Source: Cytidiella melzeri (Eukaryota; Basidiomycota; Agaricomycetes; Polyporales; Irpicaceae). Taken from it: a DNA stretch of 64,000 nucleotides. Position numbers and translations under genes: made by a program. The stretch's first letter is position 1. Each line of letters opens with the position of its first letter. The stretch spans positions 1-64,000 of the forward strand of contig JABYQR010000035.1 of assembly GCA_022592445.1 (NCBI GenBank), read 5' to 3'. The notes beneath the pieces are model-generated. The model did no database searches and had not been told where the DNA came from. It saw nothing but the letters and a program-made list of their open reading frames with translations. Below are positions 37,270 to 47,203 of the stretch, piece after piece.

Positions 37270-39097
37270 CTAATTCGCCGACGAATCGAGTCGGCGGTGC
37301 GCCATTGACATGGGTTGTGAGTGGGCGGCAGGGTTGTATCCCCTGCCTCGTCCTTCTGCACGTCTCAGCGCCGCTCGTCGGATCCACCAAGTGATGATTG
37401 CGATAGCCAGCACACCCAATATGACACCAACAGCAATGCCGCCTTTCGCGCCACCCGAGAGACCGCTGCTTCCTCCTATCGCCTGTTCGGACCCAGGTGA
37501 GGATTCCGCGCTCGGAGCGCCAGGTTCACCCGGGGCAGGATTGGGGTTTCCACCAAACGGCCAATAGTCTCCGCCATCTGGGGGGAGGATACATGTCACA
37601 CCGTCGGCGTTACTCACGTTCATGAAATTACTCTGGACATCCGATGACGAGACGGTGTTTGGATCTATGATGAACGAAGCAGGACCAGGCGTCGACTCTG
37701 TCGTGCTGCAGTTCTCGCCGCGAGCACCGATGAAGGTGGTGTTGCCAACGAGGACGTTGTCTTGAACAGTGAAGTTGCGAGCTGAGGACATGGCAATCGC
37801 GTACCCGAATGCGCCGGTGAAAGAGTTGTTGTAAACAGCGCCGGAAAAACTGTCGTTGGAGCCGTAATGGTCACCGAACCAGGTGCGGGGACCGATGGCT
37901 ATGCCGATTCTGTGGGAAAGTCAGTGTGCTATCATATGAGGCGAGTATACGAGCACGCACTTGATGATAACGTCGTCGTTGTTCATGCCGTACGTATCAT
38001 TTGAAGAAGTAGGTTGGTCGGTAGCGAAGCCTCCTGCGATTCTGTTGTTGCGCACAATAGTGTTGGTGAAGTTCGCTTTCCACGGGTCGTAGTCGACCAT
38101 GTTGATACCGCCAAGAAGGGTTTGCTATGCAAGAATATACATATGGGTGACTTGACAAGACAGAGGACGCAGCGGACAGACAAACCGTTTCAACATAGAT
38201 CGTGTTGTTCTCCACTAGTGTACCAGGCGAACCAAACAGAACGATGCCGCCATCCTAGAGATAGGTGTTCCCATTAATAGCTATCGGTCAACTCAACCCA
38301 AAAATAGTTTGTACCGTGGGATTGTTCACTGTGTTGTTGTGCACCCAACTGTTCAGGCAACTAACACTGATCCCATCCGCCCATTGCTGGAACGCATCAG
38401 AGCCGCAGGGCCCAATGTCGTTGTGCTGCACGGTCACATTGTTGCAAGTGAATGGACCCTCTGCGACGTGTAGACACGACCAGCTGCGTGGATCGAAGGA
38501 ATGAACATATTCGATAAGTTGATTGGAATTGCCACCTCCCATCTCTATGTTGGCGCCTCCATTAGTTGGCGACGCGCCGAGGCGCGTCCCATTTATCTTT
38601 CAATACGCTCAGTAATGTTGCTGCCTTTGGTAGATGGAAGTAGGGACATACCTGAACGTTACGTAACTTTACACCGTCGCAGTTTGAGCCTGTTCCATCA
38701 ACAGCCGTGGTATGGCCCATTCCATTGGCTACCGGTCCATTGACTACTAAAGTCGCCCGCTCGTCTCCAGAGGGGTAGCCTACGGTGCTTATTTCCTGGT
38801 CTTGAGCAAAGAAGACTATAGGTGCTGTGATAATGTACTGGGTGCTGGGACACAGTGGTAGCGTGTAGCCGGGACCAGAAGAATTGAGCAATGTGTTGAG
38901 ACGGTCTGTGAGAGTGTTCATTGGGTCCGGCGGCTCGCAATCGGCTCGTGCAACGAGTGGATGGCTGACTCTGAGTAAAACGAGATAAGCACACGACACA
39001 AAACCCAACCATGACTGACCACGCACCTGGCGAACAGCTCTGGGAGGTGGTGAACATGTCGTCTGTGAAGAAGAGACCTTCCACTGTGGAGGGTCAT
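37270..39097 (-). CDS. Membrane-anchored right-handed beta-helix (pectate-lyase-like fold) protein
   Basis: This is a predicted extracellular glycoprotein of about 500 residues. The middle is built of short Asn-rich turns typical of parallel beta-helices (TVQHNDIGPCGSDAF, WVHNNTVNN, TLVENNTIYVE, IVRNNRIAGG, FTVQDNVLVGN) with many N-x-S/T glycosylation sites. A Pro/Ser/Gly-rich stalk precedes a transmembrane helix (GIAVGVILGVLAIAIITWW) and a short basic cytosolic tail ending at 37,270. No catalytic residues of a known lyase family stand out. The start is uncertain. One model begins at the ATG at 39,097 and splices out 39,026-38,971. The hydrophobic stretch SWLGFVSCAYLVLL with a cleavage-like ARA-D site lies in that intron. 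It is divergent from the CSN12 gene. Confidence 0.72.
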
Positions 39098-39752
39098 TGT
39101 TGTAGGGAGGGTGTTAGGGGAGTGTGGCAAGTGTGAAGTAAGGAGCGTGGTAGCCTCCAGGCCTTGAGGAGGGTGCATGGCTGACAAAAAACGCGGTTGG
39201 CTGCGTTATGCGACAGGGCAGAAAGAGAAAGGGGGTCACCTTGAGGGTGGTGGCCGTCGAGGTGCAAAGAGCGACGGATGGCTGGCATCCCTGACCGTGG
39301 CCGCTACTACTAGTCTGGCGTCTGTCATGATCAACGTCTACGCCAGATCCAATCGCTCCGAGTCGTCTATATGCACTACTTGCACAATATCAACGTTTCA
39401 TGGCCACCTACAATATAATGTGCAGCGAAAGAAAAGCCAGCGAATAGTGCTGCCTTAGCGTTAGTCCCAGGTCTTACCCTCCTCCTTAAAGTTGTGCGGC
39501 TAGCTCAGAGCCTCCGAGACTTCGAGCCTGGTGTTCAGAGCATTGTGAGGGCTCAATGGGGTGATCCAGCTCGACGATAGAATATTCAAGAGATGAAATG
39601 CACTGGTACGTACCACGAAAGAAAGTCTCAGCTGCACTCCGAGTCGCGTTTGGTGAGCCCGTGACAACTATAGAGGACTTCCGTGACATTTGTGTCACGC
39701 TCTCTGAGCGCCCGACATCATATATTTCTGCTCAACCCCGCCACAACAACCT
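39098..39752. promoter_or_regulatory. Divergent region between beta-helix and CSN12 genes
   Basis: This 655-base gap must hold both promoters, and possibly an upstream exon of the beta-helix gene. No distinct regulatory motif was recognised. Confidence 0.45.
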
Positions 39753-41509
39753 ATGAACTTCTCGAACTACCTGCTGAATGTAGCAGAGGCTCTCAGTGAA
39801 AAATCCGGAGCTGACCTGGCATACCTGCTCAGTCCAAGACGAGACCATGGCAAGACCATCCTCAAGGAGTTTCGCAATCCTACGGTATGAGACTTAACCT
39901 CTTCGCGCTGGGGTCAGCTCAACAGATTGCCCAAGTGGCACGAGTAGAAACAGTCAATGAAGCATTATGAAGGGAGTATGGAGAGTCCCTGGGATGAAAT
40001 CGCTATTCAATATGTGCTTGTGGTCAACCATATAGCGCGAAATAGGCCGATAGAGGCGTTCAAGGAGGAGGCTCAGTTGGTGTCGTAAGTAAACACCCTC
40101 GAATTACGCTAGTAGTGCATATGAACTGTCACCACAGATTGTTCTTTCGTTACTTTACCAATAACACCGGGTGGACTCTACTAGCGCTGTTCTCTATTCT
40201 TCGAGACTTGCGAGACTTGGCTGCAGACGTGAGTGTTCGTTGACGCTTTTCCACTTGCGTCATATTGACTGTGCCTAAGGCAGATCTACAAGCGTTTGAA
40301 AACGGGCAGAGCGGGACAGTAAATATGGAGGAGGCCGCACGGATTATCAGCAAAGCTTTTTCGAATTGTGTGATGGACCGGTGAGTCAGCCTTGACTCGC
40401 ATCCGTCCCATTGGGAGATACTGAAAGTACGTGCCGCACAGACAATCACCATATGCCGAATCACGGAAATGGGGGGTCTACTATGTCGTCGGTCTTATTA
40501 TGAAGAGCTACTTCCGCGTATGTCACTTTGATGCACTATGGGGCGACCATAGGACCTGACAGCATCAGCCTAACAGGTCAAACGAATATCGCTGTCAAAA
40601 AACATTTTGAGGGCTATTGATGCCAACCCAGATATTCCTCCGCTGAGCGCATACCCTCGCTCACACCAGGTATGAGCTAATTATGCCATCGCAATCCAGA
40701 TAGTTCGCTGATTTGCCTTCCCCAGGTCACATATCGCTATTATATCGGAATGCTCGGATTCTTGAACGAAGACTTTGTCAAGGTATGCTATGCGCATCCA
40801 GATCTAATATTCATACACTAACGAACCCGTCGATTGCAGTCGGAACAAGAACTGACCCTCGCATTCTACACCTGCCATACAGAAGCCAAACGAAACCAAG
40901 AGTACGAAACACACGTTCCTTCTTCTTTACCCGCTACGCACTGAAGTATTACCCTTCAGACGAATTCTCACATATCTTATTCCACTACGAATACTCCGCG
41001 GACATCTGCCTTCACGAGAGCTGCTGGACCGGTTCCCAAACCTTGATGAGCTCTATTCGCCATTCATCGCCGCGATCCGAAACGGAGACGTCTCGGGTTT
41101 CGACGTAGCATTTGAGAAATCAGAGAGACGTCTGGTAGAGCTGAACCTACTGCTTACGGTGGAACGAGCAAGAGAGTTGTGTATTCGGGGACTATTCCGC
41201 CGCGTGTACGTACCTGTATCTCATTCACGCATACTTTTCTGTCTTCTTACATTTGCACCTCTTGTTGTGTTGCACAGTTGGGTCGTCTCAGAAAAGTCCA
41301 CTCGCATACCGATTTCGCTCTTCCACTCTGCGCTGCAGGTAGCAGGGCAAGACGTGCCGGTGGAAGAGGCAGAATGTTTCGTAGCGAACATGATCTACAG
41401 AGGGTTCATGCGCGGGTATATCTCACACGAAAAGCAGATGGTGGTGTTGGCCAGCGCTAACACTTTCCCAAAGTTGGCGGAAAGAGTTGCGCCGTATGCT
41501 AATTTGTAG
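39753..41509 (+). CDS. csn12: CSN12/PCID2-type PCI domain protein
   Basis: This PCI-domain protein belongs to the Csn12/Thp1/PCID2 family, which works with Sem1/DSS1 in TREX-2-like or COP9-associated complexes in transcription, splicing and mRNA export. The N-terminus is MNFSNYLLNVAEALSEKSG. Typical family blocks are LFFRYFTNNTGWTLLALFSI, then KWGVYYVVGLIMKSYFRV, then VTYRYYIGMLGFLNEDFVKS, which belongs to the TPR-like part. The C-terminal winged-helix part has ISLFHSALQVAGQDVPVEEA and ANMIYRGFMRGYISHEK. The stop is at 41,507-41,509. About eight short introns fit the frame. The family is firm; Csn12 is preferred over Thp1 because of its length of about 420 residues and the conserved C-terminus. 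Confidence 0.87.
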
Positions 41510-41616
41510 ATAATTGTAGTCGGATATTTATCTCATAATATGCGCTACAGGAGCTCAACTCGAATAGCTATCACTGCAAAGATGCACACAGCCAAGATCA
41601 TGTACAGTCACCTCCT

Positions 41617-44600
41617 CTACTGATCCCAATCCTCCAAAGCGAAGGCAAACATCTCGAATGCAGAAGCCGCCTCCCCGTTCCCGGAAGCCAGACTCTCCAC
41701 CCCCCTTCTGATAAACCTCACCGACGCATCCAGCTCGTTTGACATCGTGTCCAACCTAACCACAAATTCGTCTTCGTCCACAAATGACGAAGCCGCCATG
41801 GAAAACGACGGCGCCGTGGCGTTCGAATAGTCTGTGTCCCCATCATCAGAGTCGGACTCTGAACTACTGTTGTTGCCCGCAGGCGGCGAAGAGTTAATCT
41901 GTGAGAATCCGATGACGTTCTTCTTGAGACGTTTGAGACGACGGCTCCGGTGAGATTTGATGGGCGCAACGGTGTGTCTGGAGATGTCGTATGTCGTGTC
42001 CCCGGCAAAAGCGACAAACGAGTCGCTAAAGTGAAGAGTGGTGTCGAGAATTGATAATATCGCTTCATGCAGGGCAGCGGTCTGAGGGATTGGTGTTGTC
42101 ATTGTGTGAGTAAACTCATTCGAGGAGAGAGACCTACATTTGGTTGCAGCAAACAACGAGTTTGGAGTTTGTGCAAGCTGCGGAGGTATCGATGTTAGCG
42201 ACTTGAAGATGTGACATGTGACAATTGTCTTACTGTTCGTTGTGTAGGTGGATCATCTCGTCGAGCGACTTTGTTTCCTTGAACGACTCGTGGAACGCGC
42301 GTAGTTGTGCATCCAAAACCTACGGCGCGTTTGGTCAGTCGCACAGCGTCGTGGAAAAGGGCAGCAGTTACATTGGTGCAAATGTGGTTGAGCAGAGTAC
42401 TACGAAGCAGTTGACCATTGAGTACAGGAATATATGACAAAAGCTGCACGCACAACTTACTTGATAAACCATGAGAACTTTCCTCGCATTGCGTAAAACA
42501 TCTTCATCTCTTGCCCATTCCGTGAAAGTCTTGGCAATGCGTGACGCACGAGGATACGTTCTAACGTAGCCTTCGCCTTGCGTATTTGCAGCACAAACAC
42601 GAACAGCGAGCAATATATCTGAAGTGTGCCTGGAGCCCAGATGTACGTCAGGGGAAATGGTACTGCGTATTCGATGTGCAGCCCTTCCATGGCTCGAACT
42701 GTTCGAGTGGTAGACGTGCCCTTGTGACCCCGGTAAGAGAAACGCACTAACGCAGGATCTATCCATTTCAATCCGGTAGCACCGTCGGTAAAAGCAGTGT
42801 TGAGGAAGTGGAAATCCGTCCAGGGCATAGCGGTGTCCATCTGGCCTCTTTATCAGTAATTTGGTACATACCGGGATTCAAGAGGAAAGCGTACCCGAGC
42901 AAATAGAATATCTAGGAAGTTTGACATAATGTCCCCTCTCCTCATCAAGTACATATCCTCCACAGCCGTAAGATGCAGCCAGACATCACATTCTTCTACC
43001 AGCATGTATGACAGCATTTGCGAAGCGTGTCTGCAAAGAGGATGAAGCTTATCATACATAAACTTTGGAAAATCAACCAGTAATCCAAGAGATCGCGTTT
43101 CGCCATCTGTCTCCTCTAGTAGATCGCTGAACGACTGCCAGGACTGCAGCCATGGCTGCGGATCTCCTTCCGATGAGTTCAGCACTCCAAGGACACGAAG
43201 TAGACCGATCGACTTGCCCGCTGCTAGAACGTGTGGAGCAATGTGTACTAGGAATTCGGGGACAGAGCTATATCCAGAGTCTTCCAGCTGGCAGTCTCGG
43301 AGGACGAAACACTCCTCCCAAAAGTCTGGGTCGAGAAGGACAAGTTCGTTGTCCTCGACAAAGAATTCCTCGTCAAGCTCCAAGTGTTGATACCCGACAG
43401 CGCGTGTGCCGAGCGCCACGTCTCGGATTGGCATACCCTCTTTGAGCCACCTATGCAGCATCTTCCACAATGGCGCCATCGAGTCGCGGAATAGTCCCAA
43501 CAAGGATTTAGACGTCACATAGTCACCCACAGTTGAAGCATGTTCAAGTTCTTGCAGGAGTGAGTTCAGGAGATTTGTCGAGATAGCAGCAGGGTGCGCA
43601 CGTGGCGGAAGGTCAGGATAGGTCCAGATCGGAAGGACTGACTCCGCTGAACGGGTCCCGCGCTGAACAACGTCGCGCAAAATCCTCGACATGACGTCGA
43701 AAGAGTTCGAAAACTCGTCTTCAAGTCGACTTCGAAGATTGAGCAGGCTGCAGACGATGGGCGAGCCGATTCCGGCTTGAGCCATTGAAATCTTCTCTTC
43801 TTCCAAGGCACACCATGCGTCCAATCGCCGAACCTGAACGTCAATCGCTTCAGAGAAAGCTTGAAGGGTTCGTGCCGTCCGTTTTGCGCGGCTCGATGAT
43901 ATGCCAGTTGGGCCAGTGGAAGCTGAGGATATACCTTGGGACCTGGATGTGCTTGCATACATGGCAGCCAAAAACCTTCGAAGGTGCTCGACAGTGGTAG
44001 CTATCTCGGAGAACGAAGCGAGTATGGAGTGAAATGCCCCAGGGGTCAGATGAAGTAACGAAGGCGCCTTTGGTGCTGGCTAAAATCTTGTCAGATTGTA
44101 AGGAATTGACTGTATGATGGAAAAAGCATACAGTAAACGACGGTGCAAGTTTGCCTACACCACTGTTCCAGGATAGCAGCAAGTTGTTGCGCCCTTGAAG
44201 CACCATTAGAATCTCTCTCACAGCATCGTGCTCGTGAATGTATTTCTGATGTGTGAAAACCGCGTGAACCGTCCAGATGATCGTACTAGAGTCTTCAGAA
44301 AATCAATCAACTTACTGTATCCTGAGCCACTAAGCCTGTTGCGTCCAGTCGTAATCTTCTGTATGCAGGACCTACATAACTCTGAGGAATTTGAAAGTAC
44401 AATACTAGAGTAGCGTCGTACCAAGAGTAGCGGCATTTCCTACACTAAAAGGACAGTTGAGAGCTTGTGCATCGTTTGCATATTCAGCTCTCCAATATTG
44501 CCGCGCTTGAAGCTGTTCAACTTCGAATCTATGGCTATGGGCGGCAATCTCCTTCGACCACTGCTGCATATAGCCCGCATCGTCCGGCTCAGGGGTCAGA

Positions 44601-45757
44601 GGAGATTCGGCAGCCCCGTCCTCCGACCAAATCTCGCATGATGAAGACAAGGAGTCCTCTTGACCGAAGTCATCGTCTAGCAGGGACAATGATAACAGGC
44701 TATTATCGCTTGCGGCATCGCCTTCGTCTTCATCCCGTTTTACGCTCCCTGGAGGTAACCCATACACCCCTTCCCAGTGCTGTCCGGCGTAAGGCTCCTC
44801 AGCAAGGATTTCTGCCCAAGTAAGGCCTGATGGAGGCCTGTTGGGGTTTTTGATGCGATCGATAAGTTGCTCTGCACTATCAAGCGTGGCACTGTTGGGA
44901 GTTTGCGATAAAGCTAGCTGGGAAAAGCAATTGAGTAGACCTGCCAGAGGATATGGCCAATAACTAACTAAGAATTGAACGTGGCTAGGAATTCGCGACG
45001 TCTAGGAGGTGTTGAGTGAGCTTTTCAGAATTCAATGGCATGCCATCACACCCACATGTATCTCAGCATCAAGGTCAGATTCGTTTGCAGCAATGACCTT
45101 GAGACGGGCTTGAATAAGATCTAGCGCAGTAGCTAGACTGTCATTTGAGTTGATACGTGCTTTTTGCGCATGTCTACAGTTATACGTCAGTGAGTTCAAT
45201 CGCCAGTGTGGTGGCATTTACCCCTCCAAATGCGCCTGAGTTGTAGGAAAATCGATCCCACTGGCTGGCTTAAGGGTTGGATCAACGGTCCTAGTTACGA
45301 AGTCTACTACGGCCTCAAAATTCTCTGGGTCGTTGTCGAGCGTGAGACCCGTCAGCTGAGTGACGAGTGTGTGATAGCTGGCGTTCAAGCGGGTGGACTG
45401 CCTGGTAGGGGGTCGAGGTGCAAGGCGAGATGGCGGCCTCTGGGTCGACCGGGAAGCAGGACGAGAGGAGTTTGTAGGCGTCCTTCGAGCAGAGCTGATA
45501 CTCGCAGAGCTGGATGGACGCAAAGCCAGTGAACGTGAAGATGCACTAGAGGATGGTCTCGTAGACAAACTGGAAGGCGGTCTAGTGCCAGATGTACTAG
45601 TCGATGGTCGCATTGATGTGCTAGAGGCAGGTCTGCCAGCTGAACTCCTGGCAGAAAATGGTGGATTTGTGAACGCAGTGGCTCACCACTATTGAAAAGT
45701 GACAAGGTCAATGAGAGTTTTTGCAGAGTTCAACTTACCACTGCATCTTCGAATCAT
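41617..45757 (-). CDS. Gamma-tubulin complex component, probably GCP5-like
   Basis: This is a GCP/Spc97-98 family protein of the gamma-tubulin ring complex, which nucleates microtubules at spindle poles. I start at the ATG at 45,757, followed by a short exon and an intron. The N-terminus is then Ser/Arg/Pro-rich and repetitive (RPSSSAS twice, PPSRLAPRPPTR). The GRIP1-like part includes LLNSLLQELEHASTVGDYV and FRDSMAPLWKMLHRWLKEG, then LLDPDFWEECF. The C-terminal gamma-tubulin-binding part has YMLVEECDVWLHLTAVEDMY, then MRRGDIMSNFLDILFAR, then GLHIEYAVPFPLTYIWAPG. An acidic Ser-rich insert lies near 41,830-41,880, and the stop is at 41,617. The length of roughly 1,100 residues and the N-terminal extension fit GCP5 (fission yeast Mod21) better than GCP2 or GCP3, but GCP4 or GCP6 is not excluded. 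Confidence 0.8.
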
Positions 45758-46005
45758 CGCCAAAAGAAAGTGAAGAATGTCCGCGGTGTTTATTTGGTGA
45801 TGTGTACGCGATTGTGTGACATGACAACGCGATTGGTCACAAGTCGTCATAACGCGTGAGCCCCCGCCACAAGGCTCGCGACCGCGTCAAGCCGTTCTAT
45901 ACTTGTACCCATTCCGCTTCCTGCCGTCCACTGCATATTATAATCCAGCAGAGAAAGCTGTTTTTGTTTGCTCTCTACGTGCACGCAGTCTTCCACGAGA
46001 AAACC
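45758..46005. promoter_or_regulatory. Divergent promoter of the GCP and DsbA-like genes
   Basis: The start codons are 248 bases apart. A 'tatta taatc' A/T-rich patch lies near 45,935-45,945, about 65 bases before the DsbA-like start. Confidence 0.5.
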
Positions 46006-46835
46006 ATGGCCCTCCAGCCCTCCCTCTCGCCCCTTATCATCGCCGGCTCGCATTCCGCCCCTCACACTTTGGAGATCTTCTGTAAGTGTGTGCAATGTCG
46101 CGTTGCGATTTCGACGTCGCTGAACATGTGCTAGTGGATTATGTCTGCCCGTTCAGTGCTAAGATTGCACTTTCTATCGATAAGATCCTGAAGCCTCTCT
46201 TCGATGCCAACGGCAAGTACGCTGGCCAGGTCAAAGTCATCTTCAGGAACCAGGTCCAACCATGGCACGGAGCATCTACGTTTGTTCATGAAGCCGGTCT
46301 TGCTGTAAGTGGTCAATACGGGCACTGCGTGGGATCATCGAGTGATTCACGAGAACATATAGGTAGCCCGAGTGGCTCCTGATCAGTTTTGGCCGTTCTC
46401 GCTTGCGGTAAGTCCGTTCTGGGTGTACCTCGACCATACCCAACTCATAATTTTGACACAGCTTTTCAAAGCCCAAGGCGAATACTTTGACATCCCCACC
46501 TCCGACATGACACCTAAGCAGATCCGCCAGAAACTGGCCGAACTAGCTGCATCATTCATCGGAGAGAAAGACACATTCCTAGATCTCCTGACTCTCAAGT
46601 CCACTCCTAATGGGGGAGTTGCGGTTACTGATGATTTAAAGTATACCAGTAAGTCGTCTGTCTACCTGCTGTGTAAGTAGGTAAAGGCTGATCCCGGTGG
46701 TTACCAGTAAAATTCAGCAGGCAAAACGGCATTCACGTCTCCCCGACTGCTGTTTTCGATGGTTTGATTGCGAACGAAATCTCTAGCGGCTGGACTGAAG
46801 AGGATTGGAACAAGTGGCTCGCATCCAAGTTGTAA
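46006..46835 (+). CDS. DsbA/thioredoxin-fold protein with a CPFS motif
   Basis: This small thioredoxin-fold protein of about 200 residues resembles the DsbA/FrnE-like family of fungi. The start is MALQPSLSPLIIAGSHSAPH. The redox-motif position reads LDYVCPFSAK, so the second cysteine of the usual CxxC is Ser, and this is the only cysteine in the protein. The cis-Pro loop is intact (HVSPTAVFDG). Between them lies an all-helical insert (TPKQIRQKLAELAASFIGE). Introns at about 46,082, 46,305, 46,407 and 46,650 keep the frame; the stop is at 46,833-46,835. No signal peptide is visible, so a cytosolic location is likely. With a single cysteine, oxidase activity by a CxxC cycle is unlikely; a glutathione-dependent or non-redox role is possible. 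Confidence 0.78.
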
Positions 46836-47203
46836 ATCATGACTAAGACCTGATCGCTATCAATTGTAGCATGATTTGGAATCTTCAGTGCACGATTAAA
46901 GTGTGATTGTTCTAGGTAGCTGTCATGGTGAAGTCGCGTACAGTATGTACGCGATAGGAATGTGTAACCCTAACCCTGATTTCATCTCGCGCACGTGATA
47001 TTCGCGTGACTTGGATTCTACAGGGAGTGCGATCGAAGTTTAGCGCGTTGGTCCTTAACTCGCCCTCATCGGCTGGAGGCGCGCGTGCCACACTTGCAGG
47101 TACAGACTGTGACTGCAGCAACCCATCTACTCCTGGACATTCTGAATCTCCCTCGACCACGTAAATCGACACTTTCTGTGTGTAACGCATCACAGCCGCC
47201 GTC
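46836..47203. other. Upstream region of TRA1
   Basis: This 368-base spacer holds the 3' end of the DsbA-like gene and the TRA1 promoter. The only striking motif is the telomere-like repeat listed separately. Confidence 0.6.
46965..46977 (-). promoter_or_regulatory. Telobox-like motif upstream of TRA1
   Basis: TAACCCTAACCCT on the plus strand equals two TTAGGG telomere-type units on the minus strand, about 230 bases before the TRA1 start. Such interstitial motifs are bound by Tbf1/TRF-type Myb factors in fungi and plants. A role here is inference. Confidence 0.45.

Noticed and set aside
39440..39530. tRNA-like GGCTAGCTCAGAG segment
   Set aside because: The A-box-like sequence is followed after only about 20 bases by TTCGAG, too close for a tRNA, and no stems form.
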